In this document: piece after piece, positions 9,347-20,000 of the stretch | Layout of the letters: the number at the start of each line of letters is the position of its first letter | Position numbering within the stretch: position 1 is the first letter of the stretch | NCBI GenBank assembly: GCA_020447005.1 | Contig: JAGRDO010000006.1 | Span: forward strand, 63,047 to 127,046 | Direction: 5' to 3' | Length of the DNA stretch: 64,000 nt | Source of the DNA: Paracoccaceae bacterium | GTDB taxonomy: Bacteria > Pseudomonadota > Alphaproteobacteria > Rhodobacterales > Rhodobacteraceae | Notes under the pieces: model-generated | What the model saw: only the letters and a program-made list of their open reading frames with translations | Told to the model about the DNA's origin: nothing | The model's database searches: none | Made by a program: the position numbers and the translations under genes

Positions 9347-10674
9347 TTGGATTTGCCGCGATAGAGCTTGTCGAGATAGACAGCAAGGACAAGGACCGTG
9401 CCGACGACAACCTGTTGAATGGCCGCGTCGAAACCGATCAAGACCATCCCCGTCTGAAGGCTCTGCATGACAAGCGCTCCGATGATCGCGCCGTAGATCG
9501 TACCGATCCCGCCGCCCAGAGATGTGCCGCCGATCACCGCGGAAGCGATGACATACAGCTCATCCAGCGTGCCCAGCGCGTTCGTCGCCGAATTCAGCCG
9601 GGCAGAGGCGACCACCGAGGAAAGGCCACAAAGAAAACCCATCAACGCGAAAATCTTGACGGTCATCCACCGCGTGTTGATCCCCGCCAGCTCGGCTGCT
9701 TCGGGGTTGCCGCCGATGGCAAAGACATAGCGGCCAAATCGGGTGCGGGTCATGAGAAATGTCATCGCGATGCCGACCGCGATAAGGATCAGAACCGGGA
9801 TGGCAAAGCCATGGCTGATGAAAAGCCCTTCCGGCGGCAGCTCAATCGCGTTCCGTTCGGCATATTGCGCCACGATGCCCTTCGGCCACGGATAGGAATT
9901 GACCAGAAGAACCGCGCCAAGAACGATGCCGCATCCGACGAACCCCAGAAATGCTTCCGCCCAGACCGGGCGCAGCGGAAACTCGAATTTGCGGCGCTGA
10001 GCGCGTCCATTCAGGATCAGCAGGACAATCCCGGCGCAGGCGATCAGCCCGACAATCCAGCTGCCCGTTGACCCGACAGCGCCATAGGGACCGCCGCCAA
10101 GCAGGGCAAACGTGGCATCTACCGGCGAAATCGTCTCGCCCCGCGCCACAAGAAACGCCGCGCCGCGCCAGACCAGCAGCCCGCCCAGCGTGACGATGAA
10201 CGCGGGAATGCCGCCATAGGCGATCAGAAAGCCGTGAAACGCCCCGACCGCGGTTCCAAGCGCAAGGCCGCAAAGGACCGCGATGACCCAGATCAGCGGG
10301 TGCCCAAGCCCCAGATACTGCGGAAGTACATAGACCTGCATCACACCCATGACGATCGCGCAGAACCCAAGGATCGAACCAACCGAAAGGTCGATATGCC
10401 GCGTGACGATCACCAGAACCATTCCCGTGGCCATGATCCCGATGGATGCGGTCTGAACCGACAGGTTCCAAAGGTTCCGGGGGGTAAGGAACGCACCGAA
10501 ACCGTTCACGATCTGACCGTATAGATGAAATCCGATCCAGATCAGGACCAGCGCCCCGACCATCCCCAGCAGGCGGGTGTCAAGTTCGGTCGCCCTCATG
10601 AAGCGTTTCACAGGTCCTTCGGAGGTGCGAGAAGTTGGATGAGCGGTCATTTCGGTCATATCCTCATCGGCCAT
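9343..10674 (-). CDS. xylH: Sugar ABC transporter permease, XylH type
   Basis: Inner-membrane permease of the D-xylose importer (BPD_transp_2 family). About 443 residues with ten or more hydrophobic segments, including [20 protein letters not shown] and the conserved [20 protein letters not shown] cytoplasmic loop that contacts the ATPase. The exact start is uncertain: ATGs occur at 10737, 10674, 10659 and 10650, none with a strong ribosome-binding site. Homologous permeases start shortly before the [14 protein letters not shown] segment, so I use 10674. A strong hairpin separates it from xylF. Confidence 0.9.
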   Translation of the reverse strand: MADEDMTEMTAHPTSRTSEGPVKRFMRATELDTRLLGMVGALVLIWIGFHLYGQIVNGFGAFLTPRNLWNLSVQTASIGIMATGMVLVIVTRHIDLSVGSILGFCAIVMGVMQVYVLPQYLGLGHPLIWVIAVLCGLALGTAVGAFHGFLIAYGGIPAFIVTLGGLLVWRGAAFLVARGETISPVDATFALLGGGPYGAVGSTGSWIVGLIACAGIVLLILNGRAQRRKFEFPLRPVWAEAFLGFVGCGIVLGAVLLVNSYPWPKGIVAQYAERNAIELPPEGLFISHGFAIPVLILIAVGIAMTFLMTRTRFGRYVFAIGGNPEAAELAGINTRWMTVKIFALMGFLCGLSSVVASARLNSATNALGTLDELYVIASAVIGGTSLGGGIGTIYGAIIGALVMQSLQTGMVLIGFDAAIQQVVVGTVLVLAVYLDKLYRGKSK

Positions 10675-10772
10675 GAATTGGGTGTGGCGAAGCCCCCGCC
10701 AGAAGAAACTGGCGATTCTAACAGGCTGATTTCGCATGGAGTGTGCGGCACCGACCGGCCACAGGGGGGGCA

Positions 10773-10799
10773 GGGGTCCGGGCTTCAGGCCCGGACCCC
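10773..10799 (-). terminator. Strong hairpin between xylF and xylH
   Basis: A perfect 11-base-pair stem (GGGGTCCGGGC at 10773-10783 with GCCCGGACCCC at 10789-10799) and a five-base loop lie directly after the xylF stop in transcription order. No T-tract follows, so full termination is unlikely. Hairpins at this place in binding-protein operons usually protect the upstream mRNA or attenuate, giving more binding protein than permease. Confidence 0.7.
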
Positions 10800-10810
10800 C
10801 TTCGGTTGGA

Positions 10811-11827
10811 TCAGCAGCCGTTCACACCGGCCATCGCGCCTTCACAGGCCTGCTCTTTCGAGATGTGGCCAGCGTCGATAGCGACACCAAGGTTGTCTTT
10901 CGTGATCGGCGTCGGCGCCAGGAAGATCGCGTTCATCTCAACGCCCTTCTCGCCGCCAGACCATTTCACTGCGCCTTCAACGGCATCCATCGCGGTGCCG
11001 CCCGCAAGGGCCACGGCAATTTCCGCGGCAGCCTTGCCGAGTTGGCGCGAGTCCTTCCAGACCGAAACGGTCTGCGTGCCGCGCGCAACGCGGTTAAGCG
11101 CGGCAAGGTCGCCGTCCTGTCCGCCAACCGGCACGTTGAGACCCTGAGCGGAAAGTGCCGCAATAGCACCGCCGGCCATCCCGTCGTTTTCGGCAAGAAC
11201 CGCATCAACCTCGTTATTCGCCGAGGTCAGGATCTGCTCCATGTTCTTCTGGGCGTTGTCGGGCTTCCAGCCGTCGGTAAAGCTTTCGCCGACGATCTTG
11301 ATGTTTCCGGCGTTAACGTCGTCGCCAATGACCTCCATCATGCCTTCAAGAAGGAAGGCGGCGTTCGGATCGCCCTTGTCGCCCTTGATGATGGCGTAGT
11401 TGCCGGTCGGCTGCGCAGCCTTCACCTGTTCGGCGATGATGCGGCCCACACCCTTGTTGTCAAAGGTCAGATAGAATGCGCGGTTGTCCTCGATCAGCCG
11501 GTCATAGCCGACGACCGGAATGCCCTCGGCGGCGGCCTGATCGACCGCGGGTCCGACCGCATCCTTGTCGACCGACAGGATGATAAGGGCCTGGGCACCC
11601 TGTGCAATCAACGCCTCGACATCGGTCAGCTGCTTTGCCGCCGAATTCTGTGCGTCCGCCGAAATATAGGTAGCTCCCGCAGCTTCAAGCGCGGCCTTCA
11701 TCGCAGCTTCGTCGGTTTTCCAGCGCTCTTCCTGAAAGTTCGACCAGCTCACGCCGACGGTCTGGGACCAGGCGGATGTGGCGAAACCCGCCGTCAGCGC
11801 GACGGCGGCGAGAATGGCTTTATTCAT
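10811..11827 (-). CDS. xylF: D-xylose-binding periplasmic protein
   Basis: Captures D-xylose in the periplasm for XylGH. The 338-residue protein starts MNKAILAAVALTAGFATSAWS, a signal peptide, followed by VGVSWSNFQEERWKTDE and the xylose-specific VGYDRLIEDNRAFYLTFDN, KGDKGDPNA and LAENDGMAGGAIAAL segments of XylF. The ATG at 11825-11827 follows GGGAGGAA, which decides the start. It is the first gene of the leftward xylFHGBA operon and diverges from the ROK repressor gene. Confidence 0.95.
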   Translation of the reverse strand: MNKAILAAVALTAGFATSAWSQTVGVSWSNFQEERWKTDEAAMKAALEAAGATYISADAQNSAAKQLTDVEALIAQGAQALIILSVDKDAVGPAVDQAAAEGIPVVGYDRLIEDNRAFYLTFDNKGVGRIIAEQVKAAQPTGNYAIIKGDKGDPNAAFLLEGMMEVIGDDVNAGNIKIVGESFTDGWKPDNAQKNMEQILTSANNEVDAVLAENDGMAGGAIAALSAQGLNVPVGGQDGDLAALNRVARGTQTVSVWKDSRQLGKAAAEIAVALAGGTAMDAVEGAVKWSGGEKGVEMNAIFLAPTPITKDNLGVAIDAGHISKEQACEGAMAGVNGC

Positions 11828-11894
11828 GTGTTCCTCCCGTTGGCGGGCCAGACGCCCGGATCGGCCATTTTGCCGAACTGCCAACAAGCTTGCC

Positions 11895-11913
11895 GACAAT
11901 AAATTCGCTTGTC
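11895..11913. promoter_or_regulatory. Inverted repeat GACAA-N9-TTGTC, candidate operator of the xyl operon
   Basis: GACAA at 11895-11899 and TTGTC at 11909-11913 lie about 70 bases upstream of xylF, overlapping a minus-strand TTGACA that could be a -35 element. A second small inverted repeat, TTAG-N5-CTAA (12019-12031), sits just before the xylR start. Either could be bound by the divergent ROK repressor; neither is proven. The remainder of 11828-12034 is ordinary leader sequence. Confidence 0.45.
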
Positions 11914-12034
11914 AAATTAAAAAACCTTCGCCAGACTGATGATTACCGAAATCCGGCGAGAATTGCCTCTGCTGGGCGCCGTATTTCGGCGCAGGCTGCA
12001 AGAAAACGCCGCAATAATTTAGACGAGCTAATTA

Positions 12035-13318
12035 ATGGCAGAGCAAATCGGTAGAAACGGGCAAAGGATGGGCCCCGATTCGCATGGCTGCGGTCCGATT
12101 ATCCCTGCGCTCTCGGAAGCCGCCAGACCTCTTCGCCAGCAGATATTCGAACGCGTCCGCGCCGCCGGGTATATCCCGCGTGTTCAGGTTGCCAAGGACC
12201 TTTCAATCAGCCCCGCGACCGTAACCACCCTGACATCGGAACTGATCGAGCTTGGCCTTCTTGAAGAGACCGCGACCCCACGCGATGGTGAAACCGGGCG
12301 TGGCAGACCGGCGGTGGCGCTGGGCGTAAGGCCCGACGCGCATATGGTGCTGGGCATCAAGTTGTCAGACCGCGAAAACACGGCGGTTATCGTCGATTTC
12401 GCCGGAAATCTGGTTGCCGACCTTGCCATCCCACACCCACCCAGCCCGATGACACTGCCCGAACTGGCCGCCGCCGCCGAGGATCTGATCGACCGGGTCT
12501 GCAAAAAATCGGGCGTTTCGCGCGGCTCGATCAGCGCCATCGGTCTTGGTGTGCCCGGCTTTGTCGATGCGGCAACAGGCATCGCGCATTGGTCGCCGAT
12601 ACTGTCCGAGCGTCATGTTCCACTTGCCACGGCGCTGACGGCACGGTTCGGATTGCCGGTCCATGTCGACAATGACGCAAACCTTGTCACTCTGGCCGAA
12701 CTTTGGTTCGGCGCAGGGCGACGCCTTTCCGATTTCGCTGTCGTCACGATCGAACACGGCGTCGGAATGGGCTTTGTCCTCAACCACAGGATCTATCGCG
12801 GCGCGCTCGGGCTGGGAATGGAGCTTGGCCACACCAAGGTGCAGCTTGATGGCGCGCTCTGCCGTTGCGGTCAGCGGGGCTGTCTGGAAGCCTATGTGGC
12901 GGACTATGCCCTCGCGCGGGAGGCGACCACAGCCCTTAACTGGACCAGCCGCCAAACCCAGTCACTGCCAATCCTTCTGGAAAGCCTCTACGACCACGCG
13001 AAAGCCGGCAATCAGGCCGCAAGATCGATCTTCCGACGCGCGGGGCGCTTCCTTGCCCTGGGTCTTGCCAATGTCGTGAACCTGTTCGACCCGGAACTGA
13101 TAATATTGTCGGGCGAACGGATGAGATACGATTACCTCTATGCGAATGAGACGCTTGCGGAAATGAAAGCACTCGCCTTGAACACCGGCCGGCCGGAACC
13201 GCGGATCGAAATCCACGCATGGGGCGACCTTCTTTGGGCGCATGGGGCGGCAGCGCTTGCGCTGTCGGCCGTAACCGACGGGCTGCTTGCTCCGGCCCGC
13301 GAAATCGCCGCACAATGA
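12035..13318 (+). CDS. xylR: ROK-family transcriptional repressor of xylose genes (XylR-like)
   Basis: Predicted xylose-responsive repressor. The 427-residue protein has an N-terminal winged helix (about 30-85, VQVAKDLSISPATVTTLTSELIELGLL) and a ROK domain with the VDNDANLVTLAELWFGAG substrate motif. It also has the zinc-type cluster LGHTKVQLDGALCRCGQRGCLEAY (HxGxCxCGxxGCxE-like). It diverges from xylF and therefore probably controls the xyl operon and itself. The ATG at 12035 has only a weak GACGAG upstream; an ATG at 12068 would also keep the helix-turn-helix. The stop overlaps the next gene by four bases (ATGA). Confidence 0.88.
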   Translation: MAEQIGRNGQRMGPDSHGCGPIIPALSEAARPLRQQIFERVRAAGYIPRVQVAKDLSISPATVTTLTSELIELGLLEETATPRDGETGRGRPAVALGVRPDAHMVLGIKLSDRENTAVIVDFAGNLVADLAIPHPPSPMTLPELAAAAEDLIDRVCKKSGVSRGSISAIGLGVPGFVDAATGIAHWSPILSERHVPLATALTARFGLPVHVDNDANLVTLAELWFGAGRRLSDFAVVTIEHGVGMGFVLNHRIYRGALGLGMELGHTKVQLDGALCRCGQRGCLEAYVADYALAREATTALNWTSRQTQSLPILLESLYDHAKAGNQAARSIFRRAGRFLALGLANVVNLFDPELIILSGERMRYDYLYANETLAEMKALALNTGRPEPRIEIHAWGDLLWAHGAAALALSAVTDGLLAPAREIAAQ

Positions 13319-14835
13319 AACGCCTTATCCCGGCACTGTTCATTGCCTTTCCTGCCTGCGCAGACCCGGTTTTCATCGATCGAAGCGCCGCTTTGCCGGT
13401 CCAGCACATCTATGCCGGCGGGTGGGAGCACTTCGTGGGCGGAGGTGTCGCTGTCTTTGATTGCAATGGCGACGCAAAGCCCGACATGCTGATTGCCGGC
13501 GGCGCAAACCCCGCCACCCTTTTGATCAACGACACCGCTTCGCCGGGCGACGGGATCACCTTCAGGCAAGGGGAACTGGCGCGGATCGATCATTCGACCG
13601 GGGCCTATCCGCTCGACATCGACGGTGACGGGAACATCGACATCGCCCTGCTTCGGGTGGGACCGGACCGGCTTTTGAAAGGTGACGGGCACTGCCATTT
13701 TTCCGATGCTTCCGATGACTGGGGCTTTCATCCGCGCGATGCCTGGACGACCGCATTCTCGGCCACGTGGGAGAACGGAAACGAATGGCCCACGCTCGCC
13801 TTTGGCCACTATGTCGACCGCAGCAACCCGAACGGCCCGTTCGAGGCCTGCGATACCTCTGACCTTTATCGACCCGAAGGGCGCGGCTACAGCCGGTCAG
13901 AGGTCATAGCGCCCGGATTTTGCGCCCTCTCGATGCTGATCACGGATTGGCAGCGAAACGGGGCGCCGGAACTCAGAATCTCCAACGACAGACACTATTA
14001 TGTGCGCGGCGGATACGAACAGATGTTCCGATTGAACCCCTTGGCCGAGCGGGTCGAGGATTGGAAAAAGGTATCCCTTTGGGGGATGGGAATTGCCAGT
14101 CAGGACGTAAACGATGACGGGTTGCCGGATGTCATGCTGACCTCGATGGGCGATCAGCTTTTGCAGTTCAACACCGGCACCGGGTTTCAGAACGCGCCAT
14201 TCTCGATTGGAACCTATTCCCAGCGGCCATTTCTTGGCGATGACGGCCGCCCGTCGACAGGCTGGCACGCCGAATTCGGCGATATCGACAATGACGGGTT
14301 GATGGATCTGTTCATTTCAAAGGGCAACGTCGATCAGATGCCATCAAACGCAATCCACGACCCGAACAACCTTCTCATGCAGCAATCCGACGGTACCTTT
14401 GTCGAAAAGGCAGACAAGGCCGGTATCGCGACCACGGAACGATCCCGCGGTGCGGCGCTGGTGGATTTCAATGGCGACGGGCTGCTGGACATCGTGGTTG
14501 TAAACCGCCGCGCGCCGCTGGAGCTGTGGCAGAACGCGACCGGAAATACCGGCAATTGGGCCGCAATAGAGCCGAAAACAGCAAGAAACACGCCCGCCAT
14601 CGGTGCCTGGATCGAAGTGCGGGCCAATGGCCGCACCACGGCGCGGGAAGTGACGATCGGCGGCGGTCACGCAGGCGGGCAATCGGGCCCTGTCCACTTT
14701 GGTCTTGGAAGCTCCACGCAGGCAGAGTTTCGTATCATCTGGCCAGACGGAACTGCCAGCGAATGGACAGAACTGCCGCAAAACCGGATCACCGAAGTCC
14801 GAGCCAACGGCAAAACGTTGGAACTGGGTGGCTAA
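13315..14835 (+). CDS. Secreted FG-GAP repeat protein with C-terminal ASPIC/UnbV domain (CRTAC1 family)
   Basis: Function unknown. The 506-residue protein starts with a signal peptide (MKRLIPALFIAFPACA). It carries at least five calcium-binding FG-GAP/integrin-like repeats: DCNGDAKPDML, DIDGDGNIDIALL, DVNDDGLPDVML, DIDNDGLMDLFIS and DFNGDGLLDIVVV. This suggests a beta-propeller in the periplasm or outside the cell. The last 90 residues (WIEVRANGRTTAREVTIGGG onward) match the ASPIC/UnbV domain. The start overlaps xylR by four bases, so it is probably co-transcribed with the repressor, an odd pairing. Its 3' end overlaps by four bases the convergent MauG-like diheme gene. Confidence 0.82.
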   Translation: MKRLIPALFIAFPACADPVFIDRSAALPVQHIYAGGWEHFVGGGVAVFDCNGDAKPDMLIAGGANPATLLINDTASPGDGITFRQGELARIDHSTGAYPLDIDGDGNIDIALLRVGPDRLLKGDGHCHFSDASDDWGFHPRDAWTTAFSATWENGNEWPTLAFGHYVDRSNPNGPFEACDTSDLYRPEGRGYSRSEVIAPGFCALSMLITDWQRNGAPELRISNDRHYYVRGGYEQMFRLNPLAERVEDWKKVSLWGMGIASQDVNDDGLPDVMLTSMGDQLLQFNTGTGFQNAPFSIGTYSQRPFLGDDGRPSTGWHAEFGDIDNDGLMDLFISKGNVDQMPSNAIHDPNNLLMQQSDGTFVEKADKAGIATTERSRGAALVDFNGDGLLDIVVVNRRAPLELWQNATGNTGNWAAIEPKTARNTPAIGAWIEVRANGRTTAREVTIGGGHAGGQSGPVHFGLGSSTQAEFRIIWPDGTASEWTELPQNRITEVRANGKTLELGG

Positions 14836-16154
14836 CGATCGACCGCCAGCCCGCTTGGAACCCTGTCCGGTATTCCCAGCCGTCCCGCCAGCGCAACCGG
14901 ATCCTTCAGGGTCAGAAGAAACGCCCGGATATCCTCGGCCTCGGCTTTGCCAAGGTGGTAAGAACTCTTTTCCGCCGCCGCGGTGATCGCGTCCGACTCT
15001 TCGGCCGAATCGAGCACGACCCAATCGGGCTTCGCGACGTTCATTTCCGGCAGCACCGGTTCGGCCCGGTCGAACCCGGCCAACCCTTCACCGGGATTGC
15101 TGTGATGAAGCAGGAACTCGGTCAGGTCGGACCAAGCCCCCGCATGCCCCCAAGGGCCGGTTTCGGTGACGTTTCGCAGCGATGGCGTACGGAACGCATA
15201 GGCATCACGCGGATCATTGGTCACGCGCATCCGGCCGACGTCGCGGGAATGCGATTCAAACCGCTCGGCCTTGCCTGGGCCGATCTGCGGTTCACCCATG
15301 GCATGGAACGACTGATCGGTCAGGAACGGTCCGGAATGGCACGCCGAACAGCCCGCAGGGCCATAAAACAACGTCATCCCGGCCAGCGCCGGCGGCGGAA
15401 GCTGGCCCACACCACGCAGGTAGGCGTCAAACGGCGACTGGTCACTGCGCCATTCAAAGGCCACAAACCCGGCAATCGCGTTCGAAATATCGGTAAACGC
15501 AATCTTCCGGCCCGAGGCGATCTCGGGGTACACGGCCGCGAACATCGCCTGATATTCCGGCAGCGCGGCCACCCGCCGCGAAATAAGATCCCACGCGCCA
15601 CCCTCGCCGGTGATCAGACCTTCCCGAACGGCCGTCGAGATGTCGTTTTCCGAATAATGCCCGGCCATTTCATCCGGTGACAGAACGGGAAACATCGTCT
15701 GCGCCGAAAGAACCGATGCAAACCCGGAAACCATCTCATCCTCAAGCGGGGTTCGCAGCCCCGAGGGGCGTGTCGGATCGGCTTCGATACGGCCATCGTG
15801 AAAAAGCACTTTGAATTCGTGCGCGCCGAGGTTGAACAGCGCCGTCGCGTTTCGGGGTATGCGCTGTTCGGGGTAGTCCGCCGGATCGGGATGCCGCTGG
15901 GGCCCAAGGTCGATCCCGCCCTCGCCAATCCCCAAGGACAGGCCATCGGACGTCGCGAAGCGCGGATGGTGGCAGGTCGAACAGGCGATATTCCGGTTGC
16001 CCGACAATATCCGGTCATAAAAGAGAAGTTGGCCAAGTTTGGCCTCGTCAAGGTTCACGGCCTGAAAATCGGAATCGCTGACTGGCGGCGGCAGGTCTTT
16101 TGCCAAAGCAGGCAACGCACCGAAAAAGAGGGCGAAAATCACTCCGATACGCAT
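14832..16154 (-). CDS. Diheme cytochrome c peroxidase / MauG family protein
   Basis: Periplasmic diheme enzyme, either a peroxidase or a MauG-like protein-modifying oxidase. The 440-residue precursor starts MRIGVIFALFFGALPALA, a signal peptide. It binds two c-type hemes through CSTCH at 58-62 and CSACH at 269-273, with the family segments FYDRILSGNRNIACSTCHHPRF and FRTPSLRNVTETGPWGHAG. I use the ATG at 16154 because the ten residues before it are not signal-like. It is convergent with the FG-GAP/ASPIC gene and divergent from yihY. The substrate is not apparent from the sequence. Confidence 0.87.
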   Translation of the reverse strand: MRIGVIFALFFGALPALAKDLPPPVSDSDFQAVNLDEAKLGQLLFYDRILSGNRNIACSTCHHPRFATSDGLSLGIGEGGIDLGPQRHPDPADYPEQRIPRNATALFNLGAHEFKVLFHDGRIEADPTRPSGLRTPLEDEMVSGFASVLSAQTMFPVLSPDEMAGHYSENDISTAVREGLITGEGGAWDLISRRVAALPEYQAMFAAVYPEIASGRKIAFTDISNAIAGFVAFEWRSDQSPFDAYLRGVGQLPPPALAGMTLFYGPAGCSACHSGPFLTDQSFHAMGEPQIGPGKAERFESHSRDVGRMRVTNDPRDAYAFRTPSLRNVTETGPWGHAGAWSDLTEFLLHHSNPGEGLAGFDRAEPVLPEMNVAKPDWVVLDSAEESDAITAAAEKSSYHLGKAEAEDIRAFLLTLKDPVALAGRLGIPDRVPSGLAVDR

Positions 16155-16268
16155 CAGGACGCTCCTTCCGCGCCCAGATACCACCTCTGTACGCGGTGGC
16201 GCAATCGGCGTTGCAGTCCGCGCCGCTCCGCGCGAACATGGTCGGCAGGAAGGATCAGATCGCCGACG

Positions 16269-17078
16269 ATGGAATTACTGACCCAGATCCTGCGGTCGAT
16301 AACGGACCGGCATGTCAGCCTGATTGCCGCCGGCGTCGCCTTTTACAGCTTTTTCGCGATATTTCCCGGGATGGCCGCGATCATCGCAATCTGGGGACTA
16401 TTCTCGGACCCGGTCGTGATGCGCGAATATCTTTCCCAGACGCACAGCCTGCTGCCGGACATGGTTTTTTCGGTCCTCAGCACCCAGCTTGATGCCCTGC
16501 TTGGCGCGCGGCCGCATACGCTCGGCTGGGCCAGTCTTCTTTCCCTCGCTGTCGCGCTCTATTCCGTTCACAATGGCGTCTCTGCCCTGATCTCGGCCGT
16601 GAACGCAATTCAGGGACACAAGCCCCGCGGCGGGGTAAGGGGGCTTATCGCCTCGATAGCCATGACAGCATTCCTGATCGTCATCGCCGTCTGCGCATTG
16701 GGTACGGTTGTCGTTCTGCCCATCGTCATGCAATTGGTGCCCCTTGGCCAGTTTGCCGCACCGTTCCTGCACGTGGCGCCCTGGGTCATCCTGCTGGCAG
16801 TCGTGCTCGTTTCGCTCGGGCTATTCTATCGGTGGGGGTCGAACCCGACCGGGCGGCGACATTCCTGGCTAAGCCCGGGTTCGGTTCTGGCGACGGCACT
16901 CTGGGTGGCGAGTTCTGTCGGGTTTTCGATCTATCTCGCGAATTTCGGCGCCTATAACAGAATCTACGGATCGATCGGGGCGATCGTCGCCCTTCTGATG
17001 TGGTTCTGGATTTCGGCCTATATCGTTCTTTTGGGGGCTACCCTGAACGCCGAGCTGTGGCGCAGGAAAGATCAATAG
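16269..17078 (+). CDS. yihY: YihY/virulence factor BrkB family membrane protein
   Basis: Six-transmembrane inner-membrane protein once mistaken for ribonuclease BN; its role is unknown. The 269-residue sequence begins MELLTQILRSITDRHVSLIAAGVAFYSFFAIFPGMAAII, with the family's AAGVAFY and FPG motifs. It ends with a short polar tail after NAELWRRKDQ. In-frame sequence upstream of 16269 is antisense to the diheme gene and not protein-like. The 3' end overlaps convergent tamB by seven bases. Confidence 0.86.
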   Translation: MELLTQILRSITDRHVSLIAAGVAFYSFFAIFPGMAAIIAIWGLFSDPVVMREYLSQTHSLLPDMVFSVLSTQLDALLGARPHTLGWASLLSLAVALYSVHNGVSALISAVNAIQGHKPRGGVRGLIASIAMTAFLIVIAVCALGTVVVLPIVMQLVPLGQFAAPFLHVAPWVILLAVVLVSLGLFYRWGSNPTGRRHSWLSPGSVLATALWVASSVGFSIYLANFGAYNRIYGSIGAIVALLMWFWISAYIVLLGATLNAELWRRKDQ

Positions 17079-20000
17079 TTCCGTTCGTAGTAGACACCCA
17101 CCCCGGTTGACCCGTCGGACCCGACCGAACCTTTCAGGGTCAGATCCTTCCTGACATCGAAGTTCAGATTGATGCGGCTCGTGCCGTCCGAACCCACCGT
17201 CAGGTCGGAATAGACCTTTTCGGAAAGGTATTTTCCCGCCCGCAACGCGGCCGCACCGCTTTCATCCGTCGTCACGTCAAGATCATCAAGGCCAATGCCG
17301 CTTCGCAGGCGGGCGACAAGCCCCTCGCCCCCCTTGCCCGCCAGCGTCGCGACGGCAGAGGCAAGCTGGGCGGCCTGAAACGCGGACAGGTTGGCAAGTG
17401 ACCGCCCGAACAGGATATGAGCGATGACCTCCTCTTCGGGAAGTTCCGGATTGGAATAAAAACGGACTTCGGGTTCGGTCGCATCGCCTTCAATCATGAT
17501 TGTGCCGGTGATGCCGTCGCTTTCCGTGCTGGCGGCAAACCGGATATAGGGCACCAAAGCGCCCTGAAGCTGGACCTGCCCCTCATCGATCGTGAAGCGC
17601 TTGCCGAGAATATCGAGCCGCCCGCGGATCAGGCGGAACTGACCGACCGGGGTGGCGTTATCGGTGGTGCCGGTGATCCGGATCGCGCCCCCAAGCTCGG
17701 CGTCCAGACCCCTGCCGCGCACGAAAAGGCGCCCCGGCGCGTTCAGGCGAATGTCGAGCCCATAGGACGCCCCGGCACCTTCGGGGCCACCTTCCTTCAG
17801 CAACCCCGCACGCCGCCGCGTTTCGCGTGAGGCTTCCGGTTCGTTGATGTGTTCCAGTCCCGGCAATGCGGCAGCAGAACCAAAACCATCGGTGGCAACA
17901 CGAATTTCCGTCGTACCAAGCGTGATTGATCCCCGGGCGATGGCGCCGCCCGTCAGGGGCCCTGTCAGCTGGACAAGACCAGTTGCCATTGTTTCGTACA
18001 GCTGCGGGTCTTGAAGAACGACGCCGTCCATCCTCACGCTCAGATCGGCACGGAACGGTGATGTCATGCCAATCGGGCCTGACAGTTCCAGCCGGCCGCC
18101 GCCCTTCACCCTGGCCTGGGCCGAGACCTCGGCCTTCGCGTTTGCCGCTGTCACGCGCAGGGATATTTGCTGCAGTTCAGCACCCAGTGTCGGGGCGACA
18201 AGACGAAGGTCGGATGCGGTGATGGTGCCTGTTACGGAATTGAGCGTAAGCGGACCGGCGACCCGAATATCGAAGCTTACCGGCCCGTCAATATGTTGCG
18301 GTGCAAGGAAGGGGTTGAGAATTCCCGATTGAAGACTGCCGCGAACCGCCAGATCCGCCCGATCCAGCGCGGCTGAAACACTTCCCCCCAACTCGGCCTT
18401 GGTCGCGCCGGGGCCGGTTGCCTCAAGGTTCAGGCGGTAATTCGCGCCGTCCTCGACAACGGTTCCGGACACATTCAGGGGGCCAGGAAAATCCGGTGTC
18501 AAAAGCGCCATATCCCGAAGGGCAAGGGACAATGTCAGTTGCTGCGCCCCGGCAGCGTCGGTGCCCTCGGCCTTCGCCGTCAGGTTCCGGTTGTTCAGGC
18601 TGAGCGAGTTGAGCCAGAACCGACCGGCAGTCCGTTCGGCTTGAAGGGCCAGTTGCGTTGATCCGGCCAGAACGCGGTCAGCCTCGGCACTGCCGAGGCT
18701 GAGATCCTCGCTTTGACCCGTAAGATTGACGGTCAGCGCATCAGGGGCACCCGTGACGCTGGCCCTGGCCGCCAAGCTGCCCCCGTAAGCCGCGCCCAGC
18801 GCCGAAAGATCGTCAAGCGTCGCGGATATATCAAGCGCGATTGACTTGCTTGACACTTTGCCGCGCGCCCCGATCTCCGCTGCCTCCAGCTTTGCGGCAA
18901 AGTCCCGGATTTCAATGCCGTCCAAGTCGCGCCTGACCGACGCGGAAACCTGTGACGCACCCCGCAACAATCCATCCGCCTCTGGCTGATCAACGGTCAG
19001 ATCTACCCCGGCCACTTCCGCGGTCACGTCAAATATGCCGGACAAAAGGCCTGCTGTCCCCTTCAGGCGCATTGTCGCTTTGCCCGAAAGATCGCGCCCG
19101 GCCACAGCCGAATATCTCGCCATGTCTTCAACATCGGCATTGGCTTCGCCGGTGACTTCGGGCCCGTCCGCGCCGATCTTGAAATCGGCCAAACCGGAAA
19201 TGTCAAAGCCCGCACCCTTCAAACCGATATCCGCAAGATGAAGGGGGGCGTCCTTCTGCCAGTCGAATGCAAAACGCCCCGAAACCTCGGTGCCAATGGC
19301 ATCGGCCAGTGCCGGGTCCGCAACAGCGATCCGGCCTGCGCCAAATTCAAGCGCTCCGTCGATGCCACGAAGATCTGCCACAGCCCCGGAACCTGATTGA
19401 ACGGAACCCAGACCCGAAAGGCGGATATCGCCGATCCGATTGCCGCCACGCTCGAATCCCCGGACCGCTCCGGAAAGTGACCATTTGTCCCCGCTGCCCC
19501 GATCGTAGCTTAGCTTCAGATCGGCCCTTTCCAGCCGGGTCGGGTCTCCGGTCAGGGGCAACAGCATCGCCGTGCCGTCGCCAAGACCAAGATGCGCGGT
19601 CAGCTCGGCCTTTTCCGGCAGGCCCCCGGCCGAAATCGCCAGATGCCCTGAAAGGTCGATGCCGCGCGTTGACAGAGAGAACCGCTCAAGATCAAGGTCG
19701 CCGGCAGCCGATCGCTGACCGTCTGCCTCCAACGCCGCGGCGGTGCCGAAAAAGTCCCGGTATTCGGGTTGAAACAACGGAGCGAGATCGCCCGACAGCC
19801 GTACCGAAAATTGCTGCGCGGAACCGGTTTCCTGCGCCTTGGCCAGCGTGACCGTCCCGCCAAGGCGCGGCGCCCCGTCGGTCGACAACACCACGTCCGC
19901 CTGAAAATCATTGATGGACCCAGACCCGTGGATCGCGAACTCGACCGAAGGCGCTCCGGGCAATCCGATCAGGTTGACGGCAATTCCGTCCCTTGCTTCA

